Shown here in pieces: positions 10,340-23,233 of a stretch of DNA of 64,000 nt. The first letter of the stretch is position 1; the number at the start of each line of letters is the position of its first letter. The notes beneath the pieces are model-generated. The model was not told the DNA's origin, ran no database searches, and worked only from the letters and a program-made list of their open reading frames with translations. A program made the translations under genes and the position numbers. Origin of the DNA: Mytilus edulis (taxonomy: Eukaryota; Mollusca; Bivalvia; Mytilida; Mytilidae); contig NC_092344.1 of assembly GCF_963676685.1 (NCBI RefSeq), forward strand, positions 101,462,749 to 101,526,748. The letters are read 5' to 3'.

Positions 10340-11344
10340 ACTGGCTTAAACAAATAATTACAATGTTAGTCAATGCATTAGTAAAATAGTATATCATTTG
10401 TCAATGTTACATCCCTTAATTAAACAATTGAATCAATATTGAAATACAAATATTTCAATTTTTACCATTGACTAATTAGTATTAAGATACAATGGCAATA
10501 ACCAAAGTAGAAAAAACCGCAAATGCTTGATTGTGGCTGTCTATGTCCAGTAGCAGATATTTCAAGTATATTCATAATGATAATATCATATTGATAACGA
10601 AAGTTATAAAAGAAAATAATTATTGTATCTACCGAATATCAATTGAAGAGGCCTTCGTTAAAGAGAAATATTCGTATCCTATAATCGACTATAATACATG
10701 AAAACTATGAAACAATTAAATCGAAAAGTATATATATTTAAATAGTCAACTAACATCCTTGATGGCTCGTTAAAGTTTACAAAAAGTAATGATTCATTAG
10801 GTACGGAAAGTGATTTTTTTTTTTTTTTTTTTTTTTTTAATCAACTGATCTAAGAAAACTTTACCTCATTTTAAAGGCATTGTGAAGACATTTTCAAAAC
10901 AGTTTCACTTTTATCAATACACATAATAACAACGAAGAAAAAGCAAATTTTCAAAATAGTAATTTTTTACTACTCTGGAAAAACTCTCTTTAAAAATTAA
11001 TAATATATATATATTATATTTTTTTTTTCTTTATTTTTTTTTAATCATTTGGGTTATAGCTTTTGTTTATTTTGCTTCTTTTACATCTTGTTAGTCAATT
11101 TCAATCCTCCATATTAAGTTTTTTGGTCAAAATAGAAGCTTAAAGCATGAAAATGTCAACCACTCTCATGAAATTCTATCGTCCAAAGTCACATAACATC
11201 ACGATTTTTATATATTCCTTTTTTCAGAGCATCAGTTGGTATATTGAAAATGTAAAGTAAAACTTTATTAACATTTGAATGTAAAAAAAACAAAATATGA
11301 AATATTACTCTTTATATACAAATGTATATGTTTGTGTGTGTGTA
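10340..11344. other. No gene; 25-nt poly(T) tract at 10814-10838
   Basis: AT-rich sequence. The T-tract and a second T-rich stretch near 11010-11043 could be tails of old minus-strand retrocopies, but I see no body sequence to support this. Confidence 0.4.
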
Positions 11345-11725
11345 TAAAAAAGATGTGGTATGATTGCCAATGAGACAACTCTCCGCAACAGACCAAATGA
11401 TACAGAAATTAACAACTATAGGTCACCGTATAGCCTTCAACAATGGGCAAAGCCCATACCGCATAGTCAGCTATAAAAGGCCCGAAATGACAAATGTAAA
11501 AAAGTTCAAACGAGAAAACTAACGGCCTAATTTATGTACAAAAATGAACGAAAAACAAATATTTAACACATCTACAAACAAAAACCACTGAATTACAGGC
11601 TCCTGACTTTGGACAGGCACATACATAAAGAATGGTGGGGTTAAACATGTTAGCAGGCGCCCAATCCCCCCCTGACCTGTGACAGTACAACATAAGAACA
11701 AACTATAAAAATCAGTTGTACCATG
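11345..11725 (+). repeat. Dispersed mussel repeat, family B2 (near full length)
   Basis: Begins AAAGATGTGGTATGATTGCC and continues through AATGAGACAACT, GTCACCGTATAGCCTTCAAC, CATACCGCATAGTCAGC, AAACTAACGGCCTAATTTA and CAGGCTCCTGAC to GGGGTTAAACATGTT. I recognise it as one of the commonest interspersed repeats in Mytilus. Other copies lie near 24.0, 38.3, 40.8, 43.1 and (diverged) 63.5 kb. Confidence 0.9.
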
Positions 11726-12611
11726 AGAGACAAGAAAAGTTTTGAAATATGTCATCTGTCTTTGTATTGTCATGGTAGTTTTAGAATGTTCCCTTTTCAT
11801 TAACATTTAATGAAATATTTTTATTCTTATATAGCATGTATAGTGAATGCTTATAAATAAAGATAAACAACAACCTTTTAACAATTATGGGAAAATACCT
11901 GTTGCACTGAAAAACAATGAAAATAATATAACATTATTTTTATTCCAGAAATTTCAAACATATAATTATGTCAGATCACTGTATTAAAATACTTGTATGT
12001 ATAAAAGTAAAGTAAATTCATATCTGTATATCAGTTACAATATTTATACAGTGAAATCTGTAAACCAATCTCATTCAGGACTGAAGTTCAAAATGCATTG
12101 AATGTGAATAGCATTCGTTGCCATATCTAGATTCATAGATTGTTTTCTTTATGTCCAGTGGCACCTATTTCATGCATATTGAGGACTAAAAAGAATTTAT
12201 ATATACATTTATGTTGAAATTAATATGTGGCTTACTCACCGGTTACTTCGCGCTGCAAGATTTGGATTTGGATTAAGAATAAATAACATGGTAAATGTTC
12301 ATTAGCGTATTAAGACAGTTAAACAATTAGATATACCAACTCGCACAAAAAGTATATCCATCTACTCAATTTACAAATATAAATATAAAATAATATCCAA
12401 GAAAAGATTGGCAATTTACGCAATGATAGAATTCAAATTCAGTTATAACACCTAAGAAAAAGTTCACGACTATTTAAAGCATTTAACAAAGTTAAAATTA
12501 TTTAAGAAAGAAAAACAAGATTAACAGTTTAAATTGTTGAGCTATTATTTTTTATAAAATGTTGCTTAATTCTAAAACTAAAAAAGAATACTCATCTTTT
12601 CTTCTGTGTTT
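11726..12611. other. No recognisable feature
   Basis: AT-rich, no coding signal or structured RNA seen. Confidence 0.4.
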
Positions 12612-12834
12612 TAAATTCTATAGCTTTGTTCAAGCTCCGTGTAAGGTTTGAATTCAAATGACCAAACCACACGAGGTAAATTGCACGGACTAACATTTCG
12701 CGGGCTAAACTAATTAGCATATTAAAGTGACCAGTATAAAATGAATCGAACACACCGTCAATTTAAATCAATAATAGGCATACCAAGTTATATAATTACA
12801 ATAACTGAATTTAATTATTATTGAATTAAATTCT
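12612..12834. repeat. Dispersed repeat B, copy 2 (223 bp)
   Basis: Same sequence and length as 6686-6908 with different flanks outside the shared TAAATTCTA ends. The matching sequence implies recent movement or gene conversion. Confidence 0.85.
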
Positions 12835-13428
12835 AATATATTTATTTTGAAATTATTACTTGGGTAACCAGTACATTTTACATAACCATAATTAAACCAG
12901 TCACATACAGAGTTATCGAACCTAATTATGACTGGAATAGTTGCATATGAAACGGATCGTAAACTTATACGATGATCGTAAGTTAAGAAGGCTTTATGAA
13001 ACGGCGGCCTTGTTTATTTCGGTCATGAGGGATGTTGTTATATTTTCTCTACTGACCTCCTGATTTTTATTTTCATTATAGCTTTGACGAAAATTATTAC
13101 CAATAATCATTTTAATCGTAATTGACATACAAGCAATATTATCCAATTGACCTTTTTGTCATATTAAGCAGCATGAACAATATCTGATCAATTTCCCTAG
13201 GTATAGTAATTTGAATATCAAATACTGATATGTGCTGGTCATTTAACCAACTTTGTCCATTAGATCATAAATTTGTCAGATTAACTTGTCAAGAAAGGAA
13301 TATGTTTAAGGCTAAGCAAATACAAATGTTTGTAAAATTATTTTATATCACAGTTTCTATATTTATCTAGTAGTTAAACCAATCGTTTGATTAACATTTA
13401 AAATTGACAATCTTGAAAGATGCATGAA

Positions 13429-13660
13429 AAAAGTAAAATCACAAAAATACTGAACTCCGAGGAAAATTCAATCAGAAGTTCCCTAATCAAAAGGCAAAAT
13501 CAAATGACAAAACACATCAAACGAATGGACAACTTTTATATTTCTGATTTGGTACAGGCATTTTCAAATGTAGAAAATGGTGGATTGAACCTGGTTTTAT
13601 AGCCCTAAACCTCTCACTTGTATGACAGTCGCATCAAATTCCGTTTTATTAAAAACAATC
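13429..13660 (+). repeat. Dispersed mussel repeat, family C
   Basis: Starts AAGTAAAATCACAAAAATAC, continues TGAACTCCGAGGAAAATTCA, then ACGAATGGACAAC and GGTTTTATAGCC, and ends in CTCTCACTTGTATGACAGTC. Shorter or diverged copies are at 15489-15570, 26238-26395, 27017-27200, 27745-27860 (minus) and 62710-62805. The 60-codon frame inside it is not a gene. Confidence 0.85.
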
Positions 13661-14159
13661 CGTGAACAAAACAGACATACTAAAAAAAAATAGTCAAAAT
13701 ATGGGTACAGCAGTAATCACTGTAGTTACTATCTCAAAACAATCAATTACAAAAAAAACACACAAAAGCATCCAATTATAGTCACTGGACGTTATTTAAA
13801 GGCATTAAAGCATCAGTTAATATTGTATCGCAAGAGAAAATAATATGTTACTGCGAGCAAATAATTCTATATCTGTGTTTGTTTTGTTTATAGCCTATTG
13901 AATTAAGAGATTAAATACTTTAAATTCGGACGAGCAGACGAGGGAGAATATAATGTAAAATAATTATCGACTTAGGTGTAGTAACATCGTTGAAAGTGAA
14001 ACGGAAGAAAAAAACATCGACACTCGCGATGACGCTATGTTTATCTCGACGTATTGTGTATTATTTTTCTAACTTCAAAAATTTATATGCCGACTTTTAC
14101 TAATTTTAACTTTTAAGTCTTCTATTTGGATTTGTTCTATATTATTGAGGAATCTGTTA

Positions 14160-14372
14160 TTAAATAAACTCATCATAGATACCAGGATTGAAATTTTATA
14201 TTTACGCCAGACGCGCGTTTAGTCTACATAAGACTCATCAGTGACGCTCGAATAAAAAAATTGCTAAAAAGGCCAAATAAAGTACGAAGTTGAAGAGCAT
14301 TGAGGACCAAAAATTCCTTAAAGTTTTGCCAAATACAGCTAAGGTAATCTATTCCCGAGTAACAGGAAAAAG
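14160..14372 (+). repeat. Dispersed bivalve repeat, family A (longer copy)
   Basis: Contains AAACTCATCATAGATACCAG, the GCCAGACGCGCGTTTAGTCT core, ACTCATCAGTGACGCTCGAA, GAAGAGCATTGAGGACC and the downstream part AGCTAAGGTAATCTATTCCC. Orientation is taken from this reading. Confidence 0.9.
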
Positions 14373-16481
14373 ATAGAAAAATATTTCAGACCATTAGATA
14401 AGATTAGATGTAGTACTACCATTTCTGTACGGATATTTTTTTAAAGAATAAAAGTAGCGTACACAAAATCGATTGAACGTTTCATTCGTTCTTACATGGG
14501 AACATTATATCTATATATATATTCCTGAACAACTGTCTTCCAGAACAGGGTCAGTTTTTGTAACTTTCTTTTCTGGCCTAAAATTTCTCTTCAACCATAT
14601 AATGGTAATTTTCATTAACTTGTCAAATTAATAATGTTCGCATGTGATTAATCATTGTAATCCAGCAATCAGCTGATACCAGATATACGTCCCTGTATCC
14701 AGTGCTAGTATTAAAACCAAAAAATCAATTCTATGGATTAGCTTATTTATTCCTTCTCTTTTTATACATGTCAAAGACACGTTTTATGTAAATTTTGTCA
14801 TAATGGACCAAATACTTGTATAAAATGTATTTTTATAAGTATTATCAATTACATCATACATTATTGAGACTTGTCCTTGTTAATAAAGTTGTTAAAGACA
14901 TTTTTCGTATAAATGTAAATTGTAATTTTTCTAAACACGTGTTTTAAACATCTAAGTTTCAGTATTTACACACCAAAGTTTCTCTTTTGTGTCCTGTTTT
15001 GGATGTCGTGCAGAATTTATCTTTTTTCGCTCCTAAAGATTGCATAATATACTGGGGTCTCGAACGATAATTACTTTCGTACAAAAACCGTCAACATCTG
15101 ACATATCCGTTTCCAAATAATGCACACACATCATAATTTGACCAGGAGAATGATTCGAATGTATTCTCCGGGAACCTTTGCAAAATTTCAATTCTGGTAT
15201 CGAAGATGAGTTTATTTGCAAATTGTTTATAAAATTCTATATAAAATTGAATATTTCATTATAGAAAGTTTGTGAATGTGTACGGGGAATATACAGCTTT
15301 ATTTATCTTCAGGATAAACTTGTTAACAGTTTTTTTTTTGTTGGTAACGAATTCAAGGTACCAACATTTTCCCGGTTAAATTCTCCAAACTTCAATAAGT
15401 CGGAACTATTTCCTCTGAAATTTAATGGAACCTCAATACTCAAAAAATATATTTTATAGACAATGAGTCGTAAGGTATCGTACTGGTTAAAAGTAAAATA
15501 ACAAAAATACCGAACTTCAAAGAAAATTCAAAACGGAAAGTCTTGTAACAATTATCAAAACCGATTTTCAAGAAACATAGAGTTTAACCATACTTGACTT
15601 TTTTCGACCGAATTGGTGTTGCGCGTCTTGGATCTATGGAAGTGATCAACGAAACAGTCACTTGAATAAATGACGGTAATTCAACAGACAGGCGATTTCC
15701 TTGTTTTAAATGTTATACTTGAAAATAAAACAGTATACTAAAATATCAGTATTATTTGCCAACGAGTTAATTAACTGTGTTATTTTAGATTGCATGCAAG
15801 GAAATTATATTTCTAGACAAATCTAGAATAACTAGCATATTTAAGCAAAACTTGGAGAGGGGTGAAGATCTTTAAGTTACATAAATCTATAAATCATTTA
15901 CAAAATATTCACTGGCGTTTGCAATTTGTGTATTTATTCAAGTAACTAAACAAATGATATAACGTCATTTGCAAATATTACATGCATTTTCAGGACAACA
16001 AACTGACAATTACAAATGTTAAGTTGATGTTCCGGAGTTCAGATCTAGAAAATTGGGCTGCTATTTGAAATTACGGTATCCCTCAGGCAAGATTTGGCTT
16101 TTAAAGTTATACATCATTTGTCAAATAGCTCTTCAACTGGTACTTATACATCCTTGGCTTTCAAATATTTGGCTTAAGAGTATTCCTGAAGAAGGTAAAT
16201 TTAGAAAAGCGCATCGGACGGATGACATTTTCTAACGGGTAGTTATCAATTTTGTTCATAGAAACTGCAGAATTTGACTGCAGCAGGCCAACAACGATTC
16301 CGTTAAAATTTTCGATGATTCTTCAACACAGAGGGCGTGGTGCTAATCATATTCTAGCCAGCTAATTGATTAGATGTCCCCATTCCTACCGGCCGTGTCC
16401 GCGGATTTGTGCAATCCAAACAGCCGAACGATAATACACCGCTCGAAACGTTACACCCTCAATCGAGTTAATATATTAATT
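14373..16481. other. No gene; family C fragment at 15489-15570
   Basis: Only a partial family C repeat (AAAGTAAAATAACAAAAATA) is recognisable. A GC-richer patch at about 16320-16470 stands out from its surroundings but yields no coding frame I trust. Confidence 0.4.
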
Positions 16482-17152
16482 ATGGCACCCTCAACGGAGT
16501 TGGGGTGACATATTGTTATTCTAAGTTTCCTTTTTTTTTTCTTATTATTTTTCTTCCACTTTTTTTGTCCAGCTTATATCTTGGAATTGGATGAACCAAA
16601 TGTTATGGAACTATACCATAATGTTAACCAGCAGGTGCAGATTTGCAATCGGGGTATGGCATTTTCAAGATGGCCACCGTTACCATGGTGAAAAAAAGTG
16701 AAAAATAAAATTTTTGTTTTTGGTGAATAATTTGAGTATGCATGAACATAGAATCATCTAATTTTTATATATTGTTGGTGTCCACTATATACAAGTTTTA
16801 GGGGATTTTGAGAATCTTTTGGAACTACTACCTTGCCATGGAAACTAAATACATTTAACATTAAACCCTATGGGAAAACCTTAAAGTAGCATTTACTCCG
16901 TTAACAAGGAAGATCAAACTCAATGAAACTACATGGATATGCAACATGGCATGTTTCAAAATGGCACCTGTCTTTGGAATTTTGGAAATGGTAACCGTTA
17001 CCATGGAAACAGCAAAAATTTCAAAAGTTTCAAATTGCTCCAATCTTCATGAAATTTTACAACAATGTTAATAGACATTTGTAGATGCGCTCTTTGACTT
17101 TGGAATTTTCAAAATGGCTGCCGCTCACCTGGCAATGGGGGAAGGGTGCCAT
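16482..17152. mobile_element. 671-bp non-autonomous element with ATGGCACCC terminal inverted repeats
   Basis: Left end ATGGCACCCTCAACGGAGTT and right end GGGTGCCAT are inverted (9 bp perfect). The interior repeats a degenerate unit about every 150 bp that ends AAaATGGC(C)aCCGTTACCATGG, with instances near 16670, 16840, 16990 and 17110. I recognise this as a widespread mollusc repeat. No open frame of significance. A clear target-site duplication was not found. Confidence 0.65.
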
Positions 17153-19383
17153 CCGTTATTGCTAGCAATTACAAATCTATTTGTTATTTGCTTCTATTCC
17201 AGTTCCCAATGTTTAATGCACATGTATCAATTGCGAAAACAAATTTAAATAAATTCACAAGGTTGGTCGAAGTTCTCTTTGAGTATACAAGTTTTCGTCT
17301 AAAGTGAAATAATCAAGAAAGAAAAAAGTGGTGCAATTACTCACAAAATAGTGTCAACACGGAAATTGTTCAATAGATGACTATTGCTTTGGTACCTCAT
17401 ATCTAGATATATTCTTTGGCGTAAATAAGTGAAACCCACAGAGTAAAACTTTCTTAATACATTCAATGGTGCCTCTTATGAAATCCCAAGTTTTTTTTAT
17501 GTAACTTTTGACAATACAAATCCTCACGTATTCAATTACTGTAACTTCCGGGGCTTCAAAATATTATTTGAGTTTAAGCATTCCGGTGACTGTAAATTCA
17601 GAAAAATGCTCTATGGACGCGTTACATATTAAAAAAAAGGTTGTTTTCGTTTTCTTACATAGTGTTGTGACCGCTGCTGATGATTATTAGTCCCCAATGG
17701 TAACATTCGACATAATGGATTAGATAAAGTCAACCTTAGTATACCGGTGTTAAACAATCATAAATCGATGGTATTTTTTCATGGAAATTGGCGCTTTTTT
17801 ATGATTGATCTATTGGGTAGCTTTCAGTTTTCTAACATATATATAGAATAACCCAATTAAGCTGTTTGAGAAGCGAATAAGTCTCCTCTATTTCAATATC
17901 TGTTACAATGTCTTTTTCGTTTACTTCTTAGTAGCACTCTTTGTATGAATCCAGGATAATGTGTTTTTTAATTGATAAAACTTGGATTTTGGCCAGGGTG
18001 GACACTGTCCTTGTTGTTTATGGTTAGGTTCACGGTTTTCCTTGTCCAAAACTTTCCTCTCCTTTGTCTTCCTCTAAAAAAGAATCGGTTGAATTTAATA
18101 GAGTTCTTTCTAAGTGTCGAGTTAAGTTTATAAATGTTTTTGTTTGGAGCTTATTGTGTAAGAAGACTGTCCAGATTTTTGAAATTTTCTGGATGTTTGT
18201 GGGCTTTTCTCTTATTTCATGTAAAGATTGATATGACGTGGCAGTCAAACATTTTATTTCAGCTGAGAAATATTTGTTTACTGCTATCTTTTTCTATTGC
18301 CCTATTACCTCTGTGTCTCAATTCTATGAATATACCCTCTTATTTGGGTCAAGTCGCACGTTCGTGACCAAAAATAATCAACAATATGAGTGTGCCTTTG
18401 TAATGCCATCTTCGAGTAGATCCACCACTGCTTTTTCCTGCACCACTGATACACCAAGATTCGTTAGACAGTTATATTGTTTACATGCGTTTCTCAAGCA
18501 GAATCCCTCGCTGTCTAATATGGGAACTGTATACCTTATACCGGATGGTCTGTGGTGTGGCTGTTCTTTTATGTTTCTCTGCAACTTTCTCCTGCTCATC
18601 TGATTGTTAAGGTTTGGTGGTTGTCGTCCTGTCCTTGTATAGTGAGTTGAACTATTCCCGGTTTGTTTTGTATTTGGTTGTAAAGTTTACATAGGGGACA
18701 ATACTACTGTATTTACCCGCCAGACGGTCAGAAACGGGCCAGGTTTTGTTTTCAATTTTAAAAAGTATCATGTATTACTGATGTTGATGCTTTCGTGTAT
18801 TTATCGTTTGATTATACGTTAAGGATACTACTTATCACTTCTTATCAACTGTTTAAAAAAATGTCTGTGGGCTGTCAAAGGGGCGACTTTTCATTCCCAG
18901 CGGACTAAATCCTTATTCTGATCTGCAAAACTTAGGACAATATTACAAATAATAGAGTTTAGCTCTTTCGAAAGTTTGTGTTCACCAAGTAAAGATAAAT
19001 TTCTGATGGAATATGGTCAACAATAACCATCAAATTTATTTCCTTCCAATACAACCTTGGATACACGAAGAACGTCAACACCATCCCATCCCAACACTAG
19101 TTTAGAATAAAAGATGACTTTCTTTAACCTTGTTTCAAACAAATTTGTTTTAAAAGCATATTTGCATTCGTTGCAATGCATGTCATCCTATTATAAACTG
19201 CCCTAATGGGCAGACATTTGAATTGCATTATCAAAGACCTGATGTTAATCCAACATTCATTCAGGTCACCTCAAAACAGACATCTCATTTAGGCAACCTG
19301 GTTCAAATCCAAATCAGATACCTGCTAATGCACTTATGGGACAATGGGCATACTCCCATAACAATTAACTGTTACAAGCATGT
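17153..19383. other. No gene recognised
   Basis: A short fragment at 17727-17770 (AGTATACCGGTGTTAAACAA) resembles the repeat at 54.3 kb. Open frames on both strands at 18.0-18.6 kb, including one of 121 codons (plus), match nothing I know and lack conserved motifs. They could be a decayed upstream ORF of the DIRS-type element that follows, but I see no gag motif. Confidence 0.4.
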
Positions 19384-21446
19384 TTGGTACATTACCCGGT
19401 CAAAGTGGTTGCTGCTGAAATTCTTTTTGGTTTTTACATGGATTCAGACTTCAGTATACAGGCCCTCGCATTCATTCTTTTCCAAACAACAATATTTCAG
19501 TTTAACAAAAAAGTGTTGAGACTAATAACACATTTATCGTTCCAACTAGGTGAAAGTGTTAATTTAGTCATTGACCAGGTATATTGCAAGGTGAATTAAA
19601 CTTCTCTAAACACTATTTTAGAGAGAAAAAAAGGTCAATGCGGTTTTTCATTATTACTGGCTAGAATTGATGTTATGTCGCCATTTCGGAATTTAATAGT
19701 AAATCCATCTGACTTTAGATTTTCTTTGAATTGAATTTAATGGTCATTTTACATAGACAAATCTCTTCCTTTTGGTTGATCAATCTCGTGTGGTTTATTT
19801 GAAAAGTTTGCTAATTTTCTTCAGCGGAATAGGTTTCTTTCAGTTGAATATTACTTAGATGACTTTTAATAGGTGCCAAATCATCTAGCCATTTAGTGGA
19901 AGATTTCGGCAATGCTTGCAATGAATTTGGGGGTTCCTATTACGCGGAAAATTAAAAAAAAATCTGACATTGTAATTTTAATGTTTTGTCTTCTTATGGT
20001 GGTTATTATTCCTCAGGAGAAATTTGAAAAACTGCAATCCATAGTTCTATATTACATAGGAAATTGATAATGTTGATGTCCATCCCATCTTCCCAAGCTT
20101 TATGATCTCATTGCAACAGTTAAGTGTAAAAAAAACATCACTATAAGGTTAGAATATATACTGATGATAGCTGACTCAATACTTAGGTTACAGGTTTTAA
20201 CGCTTTGAATGGTCATTGTATTTCCTTGAAAGAGTTTGGTCATCGAATGATATCTTGCAGCTATTCACCAATAGTTCTGGTAATCAGAATTTATGTCGTG
20301 GGGCTTTATTTAATTGTAAGCAGGCTCAGTTAAAGAAATCTCAAGTTTGGTGTACTTCGCCCATATTGAAAAATTTGGCTTTGTTTGGGTTGCTTCCAGA
20401 CATTCTTGCTTTTGGGAGATTTTTAACGTAATAAGAATATTCGCTTCAAAATAGACAACCTTGTCTAGTGAGTATAGTTGACAAGAAAACTGTAAAGGAC
20501 AAGCAAATAATGAAACTAATTTGTTGTTAACGAGGCTTAATAACGTTCAGTTTATTGCTGTGTTCATTTCTCGTTTTCAGATCTTTTTGCTTCAAAAGCA
20601 GATATTTACCCTGTTCCAATATCATTGGAATTTATTACTGTTATTTCAGACCTTTAGTAACCAGTTTGATCGAAAGTTCCGTAGCACCTAGTACATTTAC
20701 AGATATACCTAAGAGGGCAGTCTTTTTTTAATGAGTTTAGACCTTTTATGATTTAATGAATACATGGCCTATTCCTTTCTGTGAGTTGTTCAGTTTTATT
20801 GCTTACTTGTTTAAGAAAAATTCATTCTTTTCATAAATAAAATGTTACGATACTCGGTAGGGATTTTTTTTTACAATTATGAGGATGTGTCGCACAAATA
20901 TGTGGTGCGAAAGCTTTTAGAATGTATTAAGCGCTCAAGACCCAAGAAAAATGATTTACGTATCCATTAACATGCTGAAATTTATCATTTTTTTCATTAA
21001 CTTGTGTTGGTAAAACTCAGTATGAATTAAGTTTATCTAAAGCTAGCTGCCTTTTAACTTGCTTTTCATGGATTATTTAGGGTAAGATAATTTTTTGTTA
21101 CCAATGGTTTACAGAGCCATATATTGCAGATATCAGACATACAGATTTAAAGTGGTTTGCTTCAGGTCTGATTCTTTCGTCCAAAACAGACTAGTTGGGC
21201 AAAGATTTAAACATTTAGATTAATTCTCCGTCAGATTTGATTATTTGTACTGTTAAATTTCGTGTCTTAATTTTAGACCCCTAGTTTTGGGTCCTCATTT
21301 TTATGGTAGTAATTTAACTGGGTACCGGTCGTGTCTTTATAATAAAAAAAAAAAGGCTATCAATGTGTCTGCTATAGATCAAACCAGATATAATTCGCAT
21401 TCGTTTCGTATTGGGGCAGCAACCACCTTGTCAATGGAAGGGGTAC
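19384..21446 (+). pseudogene. Decayed DIRS/Ngaro-type pol: reverse transcriptase, RNase H and tyrosine recombinase
   Basis: Conserved blocks appear in order on the plus strand, interrupted by stops and frameshifts. RT: HYPVKVVAAEILFGF (19390), RLITHLSFQLGESVN (19520), ARIDVMSPFRNLIVNPSDF (19663), YIDKSLPFG (19755), then the catalytic YYLDDF (about 19849) and VVIIPQEKFEKLQS (20000). RNase H: SNDILQLFTNSSGNQN (about 20240) and NNVQFIAVFIS (20540). Tyrosine recombinase: LVTSLIESSVAPSTF (20655), NTWPIPFCELFSFIAYLF (20765) and HSFRIGAATTLSMEG (21398), which contains the family's H-x-x-R. RT-RNase H-recombinase order on one strand fits Ngaro-like elements better than classical DIRS1. Stops within the palm make it inactive. 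Split direct repeats or other termini were not found. Confidence 0.85.
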
Positions 21447-21634
21447 CTAATTGTTAAATAATGAAGTAAAGTCTCTAAATTTTAATTAGTATGCCTTGAA
21501 TTGTTGATTATAATTGTATTTTATATGTATAAACATAATATTTTCATGCAGCTAATTGCTATATAATTATTGTAGGATATCATGTAAATGTTTGGATAGT
21601 TAGATCCTCTATAGTAAATCACACTTTTGTTGCA

Positions 21635-21775
21635 GATCGAGATCGTCCAGGTGGGGATAACTTAGGTCAAGGTCGATTGAATGCCTCTTTGCGGTGGCAG
21701 GGTAAGGGTGGCATGATTGTAAAGCATGTGAAAAGTCAACTCAAAACAATGAAAAATATCCACTGCATATCTTAA
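21635..21775 (+). other. Possible exon-like open frame after a splice acceptor
   Basis: TTTTGTTGCAG is followed by a 46-codon frame (DRDRPGGDNLGQGRLNAS and on to RWQGKGGM) that ends at a stop. It lies 190 bp after the decayed recombinase and could also be an element tail. No family recognised. Confidence 0.15.
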
Positions 21776-21928
21776 TATTACACGTATCGGTAAATGACAT
21801 GCAGTTCTAAGAGAGGCTTTTTGCGTAATGAAATAACGAATAGGATCAGATGTATTATGAAGGAGTATTGTCTCAAATTTTGATCAGGTTGAAATGGCGT
21901 CATTCGGAATACAATTGAGAATGGAAAT

Positions 21929-22530
21929 GGGGAATGTGCCAAAGAGACAACAACCCGATCATAGAAAAAAACAACAGCAGAAGGTCACCAACAGGTCTTC
22001 AATGTAGCGAGAAATTCCCGCACCCGGAGGCGTCCTTCAACTGGCCCCTAAACAAATATATACCAGTTCAGTGATAATGAACGCCATACTAATTTCCAAA
22101 TTGTACACAAGAAACTAAAATTAAAATAATACAAGACTAACAAAGGCCAGAGGCTCCTGACTTGGGACAGGCGCAAAAATGCGGCGGGGTTAAACATGTT
22201 TGTGAGATCTCAACCCTCCCCCTATACCTCTAGCCAATGTAGAAAAGTAAACGCATAACAGTACCCACATTAAAATTCAGTTCAAGAGAAGTCCGACTCT
22301 GATGTCAGAAGATGTAACCAAAGAAAATAAACAAAATGACAATAATACATAAATAACAACAGACTACTAGCAGTTAACTGACATGCCAGCTCCAGACTTC
22401 AATTAAACTGACTGAAAGATTATGATTTCACCATATGAACATCAGGCACAATCCTTCCCGTTAGGGGTTTAGTATCATACCATCATAACATATATGAGAA
22501 GAACATAACCCTTGTAATGCCAACAACTAC
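21929..22530 (+). repeat. Dispersed mussel repeat, family D
   Basis: Begins GAATGGAAATGGGGAATGTG, includes GAGACAACAACCCGATCATA, CAGAAGGTCACCAACAGGTC, CCCGCACCCGGAGGCGTCC, AGAGGCTCCTGACTTGGGAC and a GGGGTTAAACATGTTTGTGA block. It shares the last two motifs with family B2 but has a different 5' half. The whole 600-bp stretch looks like one insertion. The open frame at 22517 (plus) lies beyond its end and is not supported. Confidence 0.8.
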
Positions 22531-23060
22531 CGCAATGGACAAGCATTGGACATGTGTTTCTATAGAATTAACAACTCTATTACTGCCTTTACAATTAGCT
22601 GTGGAGGTTACCTCATATAATGCCCTGATATTCGAGCAGCAGAATTTTTTCAACCGTATCTTGAAAACCGCTATAATAGAGAAAAAAGGACGGGGAAGAA
22701 TTGTTGTTAATGTTGAGATCTTCCTATAATTGTCTTTGTTATCAAAAGTGTCATTTATTGTCCTTAATTACGATTCATATTTTTTCCGTGATTGTCTCTT
22801 ATCTGAACAAGTAAAACAGATAGACAGAAACTTCTACTAGCAACAATGGTTAGCAAGACATGATCTACAAATAATTCACATAGCCAAAATCGTCTGGCGA
22901 ATCCTTACTATATAGAGTTATTGTCCTTTATTGAAGATTTTTACCAATTTGTTGTGTGTTATATGAAAAAAAACTATTTCAATGAAAGGTTCTACGAGTG
23001 AGTCAACACGGCTAATATTTAAATGTCGATATTGAATTTAGGATTACATAATGTCTCTAC
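22531..23060. other. No recognisable feature
   Basis: Nothing beyond AT-rich sequence between two repeats. Confidence 0.4.
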
Positions 23061-23180
23061 TTTATTTGGCCTTTTTAACGTTTTTGGATTCGAGCGTCAC
23101 TGATGAGTCTTTTGTAGACGAAACGCACGTCTGGCGTATATACTAAATTTAGTCCTGGTATCTATGATGAGTTTATTTAG
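23061..23180 (-). repeat. Dispersed bivalve repeat, family A (minus orientation)
   Basis: Plus strand reads GAGCGTCACTGATGAGTCTT, GACGAAACGCACGTCTGGCG and TCTATGATGAGTTTATTTAG, the reverse complement of the 14.2 kb copy. Confidence 0.85.
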
Positions 23181-23233
23181 AAAGAACAGCATTTAAGAAA
23201 AACGTTGAAAATATTTTAAAACGTAAGAACTGC

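Noticed and set aside
18238-18603. 121-codon plus-strand frame
   Set aside because: No recognisable motif, and competing frames of similar length on the other strand. Kept as unassigned.
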